From contig NC_133934.1 in assembly GCF_031877795.1 (NCBI RefSeq), positions 24,617,716 through 24,681,715 on the forward strand: a stretch of DNA of 64,000 nt, in the 5' to 3' direction. The notes beneath the pieces were generated by a model. It did not search any database. It worked only from the letters and a program-made list of their open reading frames with translations, and had not been told where the DNA came from. Both the position numbers and the translations under genes were made by a program. This DNA comes from Strix aluco. Its lineage: Eukaryota; Chordata; Aves; Strigiformes; Strigidae. This document shows, piece by piece, positions 38,595-50,937 of the stretch (positions are counted from its first letter, which is position 1; each line of letters opens with the position of its first letter).

Positions 38595-39199
38595 ATACCA
38601 TATTAGTTTTCCAGAAAGCTGGATAGAAAGCTGAAATTGATTTGGAATGTTTTATGCCATATGGTTAAAATTCAGTAAAGCTCCTGACGAAAATGATTCT
38701 TAAACCCCTCTTCTTTATTAGTAGTGTATTCTTAGACCTATCTTCTTTTTCCAGTAGCATAAGGAGGTAGTTGCTCAGTCTGTTGGGAGTTTTTTGTAAG
38801 CATATATGCCTGTATATGGTTAAGGCAGTAGGCAAAGTTTTCAGAATAAAAATGTCATTAAGACCCATTTGTATTGCATTGATGTTTTAAATATTTTTGT
38901 CTTAAAGTCATACGGTGTTGTTAAAGACCATCTACATTGACTTGTATTTCATAACTGGTTTAGCACATCAGATTTTCTTTGCAAATTGTTAAAACTCAAA
39001 AGACTTCATATCCTGCCAAAAATTTCACATTAATTACCCCACTGGTGATTGATTTGAGATTGATTGAGAGAAATTCTCTCAAAATGAGACGACATTTACT
39101 CTGAAAGGAGCTTGTTTACTGGTGAATAACAGTTATATTTTTAGGGTTTTTTTTTTAATACTGCAAAGTACTTGTAGCCTTCCAAACATTTTTTTCTTC
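38594..39199. other. AT-rich unique sequence, no gene seen
   Basis: No feature recognised beyond the preceding poly-T. Confidence 0.55.
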
Positions 39200-39760
39200 T
39201 GTACTCTGGCAAAGAGACTCTCATTAACTCCCCACATGCCTGATCCATCAGCCCAACCTGCTGCCCATTCTGATCCCAATGTACATCTTGGTTGTACATG
39301 CTGTGAAGGTTAATCCCCTCCTCAGTAGTTCAACCTCTCCTGCAGGCGGTATCACCCTCTGTGGAGAGGCAAAAAAGCTCTTCCTCCTCACCCAGTTCCC
39401 TGGTACTCCTGGCATGCTGAATTCACACATATGGTGCGATGCAGACAAACTCAATGACACTCTTCCCGTTGCTTTCAGCTTTTCTTTCTCTCCCCATACA
39501 CAGAGATTACAGCTTTGATGAATTCTGCTGAGATACCAGATGACTGAGGAGGTGCTCCCATATTCAGACAACAGTGTAACTCTACACAGACCTGCCTCCT
39601 TATACCATACAGTGGCGTATGTTTGTGAGCAGAGTTGAGACTGTATACTGTGCACAAACTTGGACTTGTCTCCCCAGCTGCTGTCATCAGACTATAATGT
39701 TTAACCTCTTGAGGAACTACAGAGACATTCACATAGTGAATGCTCTAGCAGTTTTGTATA
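39200..39760. other. Less AT-rich block with overlapping open frames, unidentified
   Basis: This ~0.5-kb stretch has visibly higher C and G content than its surroundings, and open frames on both strands: 135 and 85 codons minus, 79 codons plus. None shows a domain, signal peptide or repeat-family match that I recognise. Overlapping frames on both strands usually mean that stop codons are rare because of composition. It could be an old transposon remnant, part of a non-coding transcript or ordinary unique DNA. Confidence 0.35.
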
Positions 39761-42628
39761 ATATAGTAATCAACTACTTTGCTGACAAATCAGCATAACT
39801 CCATTTTACCAAACTAGTTCACACATGTTTGGAATCTGAGTGAGTATCCCAAAATAGGAGGTGGAGAATTGAGTATTTATGAGCCTATTCATGATCACAG
39901 TGACATCTTACCATTTTTCTGTCTGACAAAGTAACTAACAGAGGTCAACTTCAGTCAATCAAAGCACCGTGTTTTTGTCTTTTTTTACTGGCAGCAGTTA
40001 CTTGTCAGGTTGAAATAAATTCATGATCTCTAACTGTTCCTGCTGTTAATATTTCAACAGCAGTAGAACATTTCCACTTAGGGTATTTTCTTACTGGTTA
40101 CTTGGTTGGGTTGAAGATTTGCTTAGAATTGTGATGAGGTTTCATTGATTCAATACCTGAGTTTAAATAAACTAGTGTGACTCTCTGAATAACGTAACAG
40201 TTCTAGCTCACTCATGCAAGAAATGCTTAAAAGTGCAGTTCCTTTGTAGGCAAAGTAAGAATTTATTTCAGTAAATACTGTGCACACATTTAATTAAAAG
40301 ATAACCTTTGCATCAAAGAACTTTAAAACCTTCAGAAAGCCTCAATATGAACAGTGTGGTGTGCTAATGACTGTTATAGAATGATTACTTTTTTCAATAA
40401 AATCCTTAACATTTTTAGGAAATTAAGGAGAAAACTCTTGAGGCCCCACCCCAATTATCCTTGTTCATAAATTGGTTCTCTACTTTTGCATGAAGCGAAT
40501 ACAGTAGCTGTATTTTCAAAGATGTTCCAGGAACATCTCGGCAATAAAATGACAAAAAGTTTTTTAAGAATCCACACCCAAAATTCTCATGTATCTCCTT
40601 GCAGCTGCAAAGACGACTTTGAAGGACCCTCCCTGTTCTTCAGGTAGAAAGATGAAGGACCTGTTTGCAGGTTAGTACTAAGCAGATGAAGGGAGACAGG
40701 GCAGCTGCAGGGACAAGCTCCCCTACACCATGATTCTGCCCCCTCCACCCCCTGGTGTTCAGGAAACAACCAGGGAGGCCAGGTGCATAAGGGGGTTGCT
40801 CTATTCACCATGTATTATCAGCCCATGAGATCTTTTCTGTTTTGCTTTAGGAGCTGGTTTCTCAGAAGCTGGGGATATTAGCATCACTCAACTGTCCATA
40901 GGTGTTCACATTCAGACTGCTTCAGATTTTAGCAGCAGCAGCAGAATCTAGTAGGTGGGTTTAAGGTACAGGAAGCTTAAGATCTGACAGTGCATTCTGT
41001 GATCTGACTTAAAAGATTCCTTCCTAGAAATATCTCACCTAGGACACTACAAGAAGACTTAACAAATATTTTATGAAAGTGAAAATGCCACAGTCTTGAT
41101 GAATCAGACTGTGAGGCCAACAGTAGTGAGACTGCACAGCACTCAAGCCTTTTAGTCACATGCATTACACTGAGCAATGCTAAAAATGCTCTATAGTCTT
41201 TTTGGTTCTCCCTGCCTCATAAATTTGTGCCCGGTAACACTGGGAATATTGAGCATTCACAAGTTGCCAAACAACAAAATTTAACTTATTTGGAATTACT
41301 ATTAAGGGAATTAAAGTGAGGAACTGTGACTAGAATGAATTATTACATTTCACTACTAGCAAATGTAGGCATCAGAAAGGCATCAAAATATTGCCTGTTC
41401 ATTAAACATGGCAGCTTCACATCTTTCTCCAAGTGTGGCATCAGGATTTTGAATGTGAGTGCAGTCCAAGAATGTCTACAGTACAGATTTTTTTAACATT
41501 CAACATTTTTATAACATTTTTAAACATTTTTTTGTGTATCTGCATACTGACTTTATGAATTATTGTGGGGAAAGTTTAATTGTGTGACCCTTCATTCTCA
41601 TGGTTACTGAATCAACTATTTCCTAGAATAAACAGAGAAAAATAATTATTTAAAAAACCCTCTAAAAGTGTCACATATTTTATAAAATTGATCTGGAAAT
41701 AAAGAATTTGTCTCTACAAACTGAATGTGGGTTTGTAGTACACAAACCAAATGCAGAATAGCTGTTGCTTCTATGACAAGATATCCAACTTTGATAGCAT
41801 CTCCAGGAATGCTATTCCACCCATCTCAAGATAGGGTTCTAAGAAAGTGAGATTAATTTTTATCAGGAAATCTTGCATATCTCTGCTGTCTATATGACTG
41901 AAGGTGCTTACAAGACTGGCTTGGAATGTAAGCTTGATTCTTAGATTAAGTTCACCTCATAAATGTAGCTGTCTACAGGACTAAACAACATAACTAAGAA
42001 GAAATTAAAAGTAAAATGTAGGTGCAGTTAACAGGCAAAACTCTGCAATGGGAAAATTGTTTAACATGAGCTTGCCAGAGATTTTACGTGTTCATGAGCT
42101 TTCACAGAGACGGTTAAAATGCTTTATTTGGTTAAACAGCTAATTCATAACAAATAATCTGTCAAATTAATCAACACCTCAGATTTGCAGAAATAAATGC
42201 ATTTGTTACAAAACTAATAAATAGAAAAGAAACCTGCAAATATGAATGTAGAATGAATAAAGAATGTAGACAAACCTGCAAGTCATGGGAAAACCGTAGT
42301 GAAAACTGGAATATCTTCTGATAAAAACAAGATTACTGAGCCTGACATTAAATGTAGTAGGCAAACAGAGGTACTCAAAGGAGAGAGAGGAGCATGTACT
42401 GCTTAGCAATACATTGGCTTTTGAAACTTCTTTAACTGTGTAGAGGGTGAGACTGGAGACAGGTAGACCAACTTATAGCAAAATGCACTTATATACAATC
42501 AAAATTTCAGTCTGTGAGGAGTATCTTGTAATTGTGAAATCCACTTATTAAAGAGCTAGAGTGGGAGCACTCCAGTAAAGCTATTACTGGCTTCATAAAT
42601 TAATTAGAACTGGTTTTCACTGTTCCAC
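39761..42628. other. AT-rich unique sequence, no gene seen
   Basis: No supportable gene. The segment at 40587-40811 is C/G-rich (CCCCCTCCACCCCCTGGTG) with a 74-codon minus frame that has no known domain. A short GCA repeat lies near 40933. Confidence 0.55.
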
Positions 42629-42629
42629 C

Positions 42630-42648
42630 AAAAAAAAAAAAAAAAAAA
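42630..42648. repeat. Poly-A tract (19 nt)
   Basis: Run of ~19 A after CCACC and before GGGAAAT. No retroposon body identified upstream. Confidence 0.9.
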
Positions 42649-45600
42649 GGGAAATAACAGCTGCAGAAGTTTTAAAGCTAACTTTTGCTGCATTTCAAAA
42701 ACTCTTTGACAATGAGAAGATAGATGATTTGCCTCCTTTCAACTGCTACTTAGATTTTAGTCCCACATGCTGCTGAAAGGTAATGGGGAAACCATTGTAT
42801 CAAATGTATTTGGAATCATGCATTTTTATAGCACCTTATCCAATTAAGGCAGGAGAAATTTATCTTAATTCCTAGATATTACTTTTAATGAAGAAATTGA
42901 CACTGCTTAACAGCAAGAATTATACGTGTCTTAAAACAATGTTTTATTTTTCCCGCTGTTCAAATAGTTTATGTCCAGTGTTACTAAGGGAACCTTAGGC
43001 AACTGAGATGTAAAGTGAAATTGTATCCCTTTCATTTAATTCTAGACATAAGTAAGTATAAAAGATGTAAGGCACTCTCAGAGAAGAAAGTCTCAAAACC
43101 ATGAATTTATACAGAAATATAAAAACAAGGCATTAATTAGTCCATGCTGTAGTATAGCCTGTCAAGTTTCAGTGCCCCAAAAAGTCCCATACACTTCTCA
43201 CATTCAGCTACTATTTGTGAACATTTCCTGTCTAAAATGAAGACTTCTGAGATACAATTTTCAGAGAGAATCTAAATGTCGATATGGAAGTGCCCTGGGA
43301 GAACAGACTGACCTTGAGTTAAAGCAGTGCTTAATCAAACACAAACATTGCCTTTCCTTACTGGCTGTTCAGGTGAGGTTGCCAGACCTATCTTCTCGCA
43401 GTGCCTTTGCAGAACAACTTTGTTCAGATTTATTTTGTTAAGAGAAGAATTAATGTGAAGGCTTTCTCCTGCCATTTCATGTATGCTAGAATTTACATAG
43501 TAAAGCTAATCAATATTATGTTTTGATTATTTTTGTCAAAAATTTCAGAAATACTAGTGGCATCAGAAACACAAACAAGAATTGAGTGGAGTCATGGAGT
43601 TCAAACATGGTTTCTTATCTTTATTTTATGTCAATTTAGTTAATCTTCCAGTTGTACTAGAAATTATGCAGTGTAGTAATAATACTTTTAGTACCCTCTT
43701 CAAATCTTTCTTTGTCCTGCTTTCCAGGCAAACACAGATTTCCTTGCATCTTCTTCAGCACATCTTTAAAAAGATATGAGGTGTTTTATGTAGTCCAGTT
43801 AAGAAACTTCTAGAGAATACCAAAGCACAATAGACATTAAGAAAAACAAAATAAAATTACACGATATACATTCACCCCTTGAATCCTGTATTTCAATATA
43901 TATAATGACATCAAGGCACAGGTTGTTTGCTCAGTTAACTAATTAACAAAAAAAAACTACAAAAAGGGGATCACAGTTGAAAGGCAGAATTATGTGATTA
44001 TTTTCATACACTTTAAAATTCTCAAGTTTTTCAATACTGGCAATGAGTAATTCATGATTTAGAAGTACAAGCATTATACAACTGTCCCACAGAAAATAAG
44101 TTAGAAGTAATATGCACATAAAAAGATCAAAACTGAGCCTTCAGATGTTTTACAGAATATTTTTTCTTGAAATTGAGGTGCTTTTAAAGTTCACAGTTTC
44201 ATGAAAGGCAATCTTTGGCTAAAATCAATGTACCAGCAAGATAAAAGGTGCAACAATATGACTGCAGTGATCAAAGCTTTTCAAAAGAATGATCCACTCT
44301 TTTTAAACCACATCCCAGGCAACAAGTCCTTTAAATGCAATATGGCTTGTACCAAAGGTAGAAAAGATGAAACTCTGTAAATCCACAAGAAATATAGCAG
44401 TTATGTTTTACTACATTGGGTGCTTTAGAAGTGACAATGCCTTGACAAAAAATGGGTTATTTTATATACACTGTAAAAAAACAGGCAATAATGAGTACAG
44501 CTAGTAGTAAAGAATAGCTTAAGAAAATGGGTGTGTTGTAAAGCGCTGTGCATAAATTCCACAGCCGCCTCTTTTAGTAGAAAAAAACTTCAAGCAGGTA
44601 GGTTGGTATGCTCACTTGTGAGAAAGAAAGATGTTTTGCCCCTTCCTCAAGTAGCAAAACCACAAAGTTGACATGCATCTGCAGGAAAAGTAGGATGGTG
44701 AAAAACCTTATTTAACTCACATGCCATAAACAGTAGAAAAGAGAATGGAGAATGACTGGTTAAGTACCACATTTTTTGTGCAAATATTTTTAGTACCTTT
44801 GTGTTTGCCTCACAGGTCAGTAGCAACTCAGGCTTCATCATCTGCTAGGTTCTTCTATGAGCTACATGGGATGATGTGGTGGCATCAATCCCTTTCTTTG
44901 TAGACAAGTATCTGTGTCTAAGAAAGCTCACAGAATTAACATTAATTGGCCCCTTTGTTGCTAGGCTCAGTCATGAGGAGAAAAATTAAATGACATGAAT
45001 TAAAAAAAAGAAATGCTGATTCCTAGAATTGGTCGCCAAGCAAAAGGATCAAGCCATATTTGCATGGAAATGTTGGAAAACTTCATAACTTCTAATTAAG
45101 ACTTCTGCTGGTTTAGAGAGCTAAATTATCTTTACCTTGAGAGATCTTCAGCCTACCCTCACATGCCGCAATTGGTCAGACTGGAGGAGGGGTTGGGGAA
45201 TGTCTTAGCTTTCTCCCATCTGCTGACTGAATGGGCTATGTTCCTCAGGGGCTAATAGTTCAGGGATTAGTAAGCCGAAGGCTTTCTATGTCTGATAAGG
45301 GGTGAGGGAGAGGAAAATCTTTACACAATGAAACAAAAGTTTGATTGCTACCAACTTGGTGAAGGCATGGAACATACCAAAATCAAAACAAGATTAGCTA
45401 AAGGTCACGTATCTGTTGACATATCAAATAGAGGGGTCTAGAAGAGGGACTTCAAAAACATTGTTACAGATAGAGTGTCTCCTTAGTGAACAACTAAAAA
45501 AGCAGCCAGTCTATGGTAGGAAATATTGCAGAATGATTTGATATAAAGAACGACTTGACTCTACTGAAAGCTCCCAACCAGTCCAGCAGTGCCAGGAACA

Positions 45601-48600
45601 GCAGGTGACAAAAGTCAGAAACAAATCTTCAGCATCAGGAGGTATTCTGGACTGCAGGGAAAGGCCAATTCTTGGGAAAGGTCATACCTATTAATTGATC
45701 CCACTGATATATTAATTGTTTGTAATGTCAATAATATATATATTTAAATACTGGGAATACTGTATTATGGCTAGAGAAATTGTAAAACTTCCCCTCAGCA
45801 TGTCACTTTAATATTAACCCCTGTAAAAAGCTCAGGGTTTGGATAAAAGTTCTGATCCATTTCAAGAGCACTGACATCGCATCAGACATTCCTGGATTTG
45901 CTTACTGCTTCTCCAGGGGATATTAGTAGGGGACAAGAACGTGATGAATGTGTGAATAGTTCCCCGGACCTGCTTAAAAGCTCATAGTCAACCCTTCTCA
46001 AAGATTTTAAAAGGGAAAAAAAAATGAGTGATTTCACTTAAGATTATTGGCATTGCCTGTTCAAGGTGTTCAAGGTGAATGAATGACAGCTTTCTGAAAG
46101 CAATGCCATTGTGCTTTTATTGTTTTCCTTTTTTAATTCTTTTTTCCCCATGTAACCTGATAACACATAACCTTGAGACCAATCAAGGGGCGCTTACAGT
46201 TCTATCCACACGTTAGCTGTAGGAAATAGCAAAATCTTACACTCGAATCGACAGAAGTCTGAGATTACACATATGCACCCCTCAATGAAAAAAACACCCA
46301 ACAATGATTAGAGAGTTCAATCATTTCATCAAGAAGGTTAGAAAAGGACTCAATTAGAAACCTTTAAAAGATCTTCTGTTCATAGAGCATTATCTGTGTA
46401 ATACGATGTCTTCCATCAAATAATGGACTTCACCAACATAACTGTGTTCCCTTCAGTTTATTAAGATGTAGTAACTGCTTAAAATTATTAGTTCTTATTC
46501 ATTTTTTGCTCTTAATTTGTATCTTGCATACTTCTAAAAAAAAAAACCTATGAAGAAGGAAGAAGAACAGATTGATGATGCAATCAGTGAGTGAATCAAT
46601 TGATTTTGTATCTCTGAATCCTCCTATGAAGATGTTATTTACAGAACAAGTGGTTACATTATTTTAGACAAATGAGCAGCACGCAGTGGGCTACTCAGGA
46701 TCAGGTCACTCCTCTCTCTGAGGGCATTTGATCCAGCATCTCCTAACTCCTCAAAGTACACTCTTCCAACTTCCTTCAACTTCTCTTGCTGAAGCTTCAG
46801 CATACGACAAAGAACTATTCCATAAGGCAAATGAAGTGAGAATGTCTGTATATATTAGAAGTTACAACATGGTCTCACTAAAAAATCCGGCAGTCTGGAT
46901 GTGAGGAGAAAGCAAAAGGACATTCCCTCACCTTTGCAATAAAGCAGTTATCAGGACATTTCAGATCAAGAAAGTGGACCCATGGAACAAGGTAATAGTT
47001 AGGTAGAATAACAGGTCTAACATTACAGGTTCACTTGAGCTTTTTACCTCTACAGCATGGAGTTGGGGAGAACAACTGTGCAATAGTACTCCATGTTAAA
47101 CGGAGTACTATTATAAACCTCACTGTTTTATTAGGGAAGAAAGAAGTGGAAGAAATTAAGTTTCCTTTGTCACCCCTGTTTATTTCTGCCTGCTGGGTTC
47201 CAGTCAGTGCACTGTGGTCCACTCCAGCTTACATCCTTAAGATTTCGGTGTATATTGACAGAAAACTACAGTCTAAGGAACAAGAAAGGCAAGTTAACTA
47301 CAAACAAAATATCTTATGAATACAAAATATGTTTAACTGATGAATAGTGAAGAACAGAAAGCTCACAAAAGCTCACAAAATCCAAGCATGTTTGAAACTT
47401 AGGAAATTTATACAAAATTGATACTGCTCCAAGATTTTTTTAATTAGTAATCATAGGCTGAAAGCTTTTTAATGTACTGTTTTGGCCCAGAGAGGCATAA
47501 ATCTGATTTTTATTTATTTTTTAGACCTGAAAAGACATCTTTATAAAGAATATCCTCTGAGGATAGATTTTTGTAGCAACCATTCTTTCTTCCTCCTCAG
47601 GATGAGCTACTTTACCTTTCTTCTTTCACATCACCTTCGAGGAGGCCTAATTTCTTCAACCTACAGGGATTTTCACTAATCCCCCTGTGAGATTATCAGA
47701 AAACCCACATTCCTGCCCTGTGAAGGTTGTATGTTGTACAATTTATTCCTCAGAAGCACTTATCATATATTCTTCCACCCCAAAAATAAAGACTGTCAAT
47801 CCTATTTTGAACAGATAAGAGCTTATTGTATTTTATTGCATTTTTACCTGGAGTTTTTTTTACCCTTCTGTAGTTTCATCATACTTCAAAGAAAGGTGTC
47901 TCTTTACTGTCTATTGCTGCCAGCCCTTACTTAATAAATCTACTCCTATGCTGAGAAATGTAAAGGACTTCTGTGATTTAAATTATATTATACTGTATAT
48001 TTTTCAGATCTGAAAAAAATAAAGTTCTTTAAAGTAATTATCTGTGGAAGATACCTTTCCAACAGGACTTGACTATGATGTGTTATTCATTTCTAATCCC
48101 AGCCAAATCTGCAGACTTGAACCACTTTGGGAGGATTTTTTAAATATAAATTATTGCTTATTCTTAAATATGACTCTTTGTGTCTATGAAGTTTTGCATG
48201 TTCAGGGAATCAATCTCAAGATTTCTTTCTATGTGGTTTTATTGTGTATTTTTATCTGTGCCTCTGTCATACATATTCAGTGTTCCTAACACAAGTTCAG
48301 TGTTTGGCACCTGGGTGCTGGAGAACTGAGTACTGTGGTTTGGATGTTGTTTTCCTCCCACTTCATTAAGTTACTTCTTATTTTCATTCTTAAACTTTAT
48401 GGGTTTTGTTATCAAAACTATCCATCAAAATTTAAATCTTACTAGAATAGTTGTATTTCCCTCATGGATGGGTGAAAAAGGAAAGTTCACTGAAAATTGT
48501 TTTAAATTAAGAACTCTTTTTTAAATAAAGATCTTCACTTTTAGCTCTGAAAACAGTCAAAAAGATAATACTGTTCAACAAAATCCATTCCAACACATAT

Positions 48601-49135
48601 TTTTTAAACAGTTCATAAGGGTATCAACGGGAAAAATAGCAACCTATAGAAGTTTCCCGGTAATATACAGTTAACTCATTCAGCATGTAATGCTTTTATA
48701 CACATAGTTTATTTGGATCCATGATTCAGCATTTCTGATATTACAAATCTGTATCAAACTGATAGGTCTTCTTATTTCTCATAAACGCTTTTTAAGGGCA
48801 GAATGATAGTGAAACAGAGTTAAGCGTATGCAGAGTGATAGAGTGCTCTCATCACATTACTTCAAGCTGCTATGGTTTATCACTTTGCCTCAGAAAGCTT
48901 GCAAAATACAGCAAATCAAATCTGTTTTTAAATGCCTGTCTACCTCTGATTTGTTCCACAATTCAGGGAAAAATTCTTCTTGACATGTTATATTGCAGAC
49001 ATGGTACCAAAGACAAAAAAATTTATATGAATGGTAAGCGACACTTTGTGGTAGATAGTCAGGATCTTCTGGATGAAATTAAAAGTGAACAGTTGTTATG
49101 TTATTGACCTGACCTCTCCAAATCTGAAATATGCA
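42649..49135. other. AT-rich unique sequence, no gene seen
   Basis: About 6.5 kb with no recognised gene or transposon. The plus-strand frames at 47035-47319 and 48835-49107 (90 codons) and the overlapping minus frame at 47031-47222 have no domain I recognise. A perfect hairpin lies at 47082-47112, and a short direct repeat (GCTCACAAAA twice) near 47361. Confidence 0.55.
47082..47112. repeat. Perfect inverted repeat, 11-bp arms
   Basis: AATAGTACTCC (47082-47092) and GGAGTACTATT (47102-47112) are exact reverse complements separated by a 9-nt loop, ATGTTAAAC. The stem is far shorter than a miRNA precursor and no longer terminal inverted repeats surround it. Confidence 0.85.
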
Positions 49136-49141
49136 TTGCTC

Positions 49142-49202
49142 AAAAGACTTATTTTCTTAAATGATCTTAAATCTTCTTAAACTCTTAAGAAGCCTGTCTG
49201 TC
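49142..49202. repeat. Left copy of host-flank direct repeat around the provirus
   Basis: ATTTTCTTAAATGAT (49151-49165) and AGAAGCCTGTCTGTC (49188-49202) recur in the same order and orientation at 51066-51080 and 51091-51105, beyond the other end of the provirus. The spacing differs: 22 bp here and 10 bp on the right. Confidence 0.85.
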
Positions 49203-49331
49203 TAGTATGTCATGTTTTAACCCCAGCCAGCAACTAAGCACCACACAGCTGCTTGCTTACTCCCCCCACAGTGGGATGGGGGAAATAATCAGTAGAGTAA
49301 ACATGAGAAAACTCATGGGTTGAGATAAAGA

Positions 49332-49341
49332 CAGTTTAATA
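49332..49341 (-). promoter_or_regulatory. LTR polyadenylation signal
   Basis: Minus-strand TATTAAACTG contains the ATTAAA hexamer at the usual R-region position of this LTR type. Confidence 0.6.
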
Positions 49342-49518
49342 AGTAAAGCAAAAGCCATGCGTTCAAGCAAAACAAAACAAGAAATTCATTCACTACTGCC
49401 CATCAGCTGGCAGGTGCTCAGCCATCTCCAGGAAATCAGGGCTCCATCACATGTAACAGTTACCTGGGAAGATAAATGTCATCACTCCAAACATCCCACA
49501 CTTCCTTCTTCTTTGCCC

Positions 49519-49530
49519 AGCTTTATATGC
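49519..49530 (-). promoter_or_regulatory. LTR TATA box
   Basis: Minus-strand CATATAAAGC lies about 270 bp inside the LTR in transcription direction and ~190 bp before the polyadenylation-like signal, as expected for the U3/R arrangement. Confidence 0.65.
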
Positions 49531-49797
49531 GGACCATGATATCATGGGGTATGGAATATCCCTTTAGTCAGTTGGGGTCAGCTGTCCTGGCTGTGTCCCC
49601 TCCCAGCTTCTTATGCACCCCCAGCCTACTCACTGATGGTGTAAGAATTAGAAAAGGCCTTGACTCTGTGTAAGCACTGCTCAGCAGTAACTAAAACATC
49701 CCTGTATTATCAATATTTTTTCCAGGACAAATGCAGAACATAGCCTGGTGCTAGCTGCTGTGAAGAAATTAATTCTATTGCAGCCAAAACCAGCACA

Positions 49798-49810
49798 TTC
49801 TCCATCCCTT
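49798..49810 (-). promoter_or_regulatory. Polypurine tract
   Basis: Directly before the 3' LTR in sense direction the minus strand reads AAGGGATGGAGAA, all purines except one T. This matches the plus-strand primer position of a retrovirus and confirms both orientation and LTR boundary. Confidence 0.75.
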
Positions 49811-50270
49811 AATTCCATACCATTTATGTATCCAATACAACCTCATTAACCACCATCCCCTTCCCATGGTTTGATATAATACACAGATATCATTCCCTTA
49901 GTCTATGGATCACCCCTGTGATACATCCATAAAATGTCCAAAAAGGTCTACAAAATGTCCATTGATTTCACTTAGTCCATGACTTTGGGCTTCATCTGTT
50001 ATGGTGGTCACTCAGGACAGGAGAGGTGGTGCGTTGCGTGGAGTTATTTGGCACCAAAGCCAGCTCAGGTCGGGTTGCTGCTGCACTTGCACTGCTTCTT
50101 GTAGGACTTGTCCTCCACTGGTTTGGGTGGTTCCTGTTATAGTAATTGCTATAACATGCAACTCAAATCATGGGTTACAACAGTTTAAAGGTATTTCCAT
50201 TACAATCTCCACCCTGGTCCCTTTGGACCAGATCATAGAGTTTAACATTGCAATGAACTCCTCCCCTTGC

Positions 50271-50578
50271 CCCTGCTGCAGCATAGACTTATCCACAGCC
50301 ACAGTCACTCTGAGGTGCACCTGTTCCAACACGGCCTTGGCCATGGGCCTTCAGAGATATACCTGGTCCAGTGTGGCTTTACCCACAGCCATAGTCCCTT
50401 CAGAAGTGAATCTGTTCCAACATGGCCTTACCCATGGCTGCAGTCCCTCCAGGGGTGTACCTGCTCTGTCATGGGCTTATCCATGGCCACACGCTTTGAG
50501 GTGCTCCAGCAGGACCTCATGCACAGCCACTGATGCTTCAGGGTGTACCTGCTGCAGCATGGACAGGTCACAGTCCAT
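50271..50578 (-). repeat. 49-bp minisatellite in provirus interior
   Basis: About six degenerate head-to-tail units. Landmark starts at 50351, 50400 and 50449 give an exact 49-bp period. Less regular units start near 50310, 50493 and 50538. On the plus strand each unit carries a core like GGTGTACCTGCTCCAGCATG followed by GGCTTATCCATGGCCACAG. Because 49 is not a multiple of three, the reading frame shifts each unit, which argues against a repeated protein domain. It sits between the 5' leader and the 3' LTR, a region where non-autonomous LTR elements often carry repeats. Confidence 0.85.
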
Positions 50579-50830
50579 TCAACTCAAGTTCACACTGGAG
50601 TTCCAGCCTGTCCTGTACAGCAGCACAGGAACAGCAGTGATGCCCTGGCAATCTGCCAGCCCAGGTGCATGGCCATTGCTGTTATCAAAATGTTCCCAGG
50701 CACAGCAGAGTAAGATGATAAGCGGTACAGCAAACAGCAAGGAGCAAAAGCAAAAAGCAGCCACTAACAAGCACAAGACTAATATACAGTAAGGCAAGCA
50801 AGCCCCATGGCAAACACAGAAGCCTGTCAA
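50579..50830 (-). CDS. Short hydrophobic open frame in provirus leader (doubtful)
   Basis: An 83-codon frame in the sense orientation of the provirus, beginning ~80 bp after the primer binding site. Its N-terminal half is strongly hydrophobic (Leu/Cys/Phe/Ala-rich over roughly residues 12-43), resembling a signal or membrane segment. The rest has no motif. It occupies the place where a retroviral leader or start of gag would lie, but I see no gag homology. It may be a chance frame in a non-coding leader; no Kozak or splice evidence was weighed. Confidence 0.2.
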   Translation of the reverse strand: MTGFCVCHGACLPYCILVLCLLVAAFCFCSLLFAVPLIILLCCAWEHFDNSNGHAPGLADCQGITAVPVLLYRTGWNSSVNLS

Positions 50831-50911
50831 TTAATAGCTAAACAGCAATAACAGCTATAAATTCAGTCTAGCACATTCCAAACAAATCTGTTGTTATCTC
50901 AAACTCTTCAT

Positions 50912-50929
50912 ACCTCACATTGGGCACTA
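50912..50929 (-). promoter_or_regulatory. Degenerate primer binding site (lysine-tRNA type)
   Basis: On the minus strand the 18 nt read TAGTGCCCAATGTGAGGT. The tRNA-Lys(1,2) type PBS is TGGCGCCCAACGTGGGGC. All differences are transitions, two of them the C-to-T changes expected at CpG sites. It is 8 nt from the 5' LTR end at 50938. The tRNA assignment is an inference from this match. Confidence 0.7.
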
Positions 50930-50937
50930 AAAAGGAC

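Larger units (their letters stand above)
49208..49797 (-). repeat. 3' LTR of the provirus (590 bp)
   Basis: On the minus strand it starts TGTGCTGGTTTTGGCTGCAA and ends GTTAAAACATGACA, the TG...CA ends of bird ERVL-type LTRs. Internal landmarks in transcription order are AGGCCTTTTCTAATTCTTAC, CATATAAAGCTGGGC (TATA box), a polyadenylation-like TATTAAACTGTC, and the GGATGGGG tract before the end. The last ~110 bp align with the partial LTR at 50938-51050. The first base outside is preceded by TAGTA (49203-49207), the expected target duplication, whose partner is missing because the opposite end is truncated. Confidence 0.92.

Noticed and set aside
48835..49107. A 90-codon plus-strand frame with a charged C-terminal part
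   Set aside because: It looked exon-like at first, but I recognise no family and see no supporting exon structure.
50001..50792. A 263-codon plus-strand open frame
   Set aside because: It runs antisense through the provirus interior and across the out-of-frame 49-bp repeat. Its length is explained by GC-rich repeat sequence poor in stop codons, and it shows no domain.
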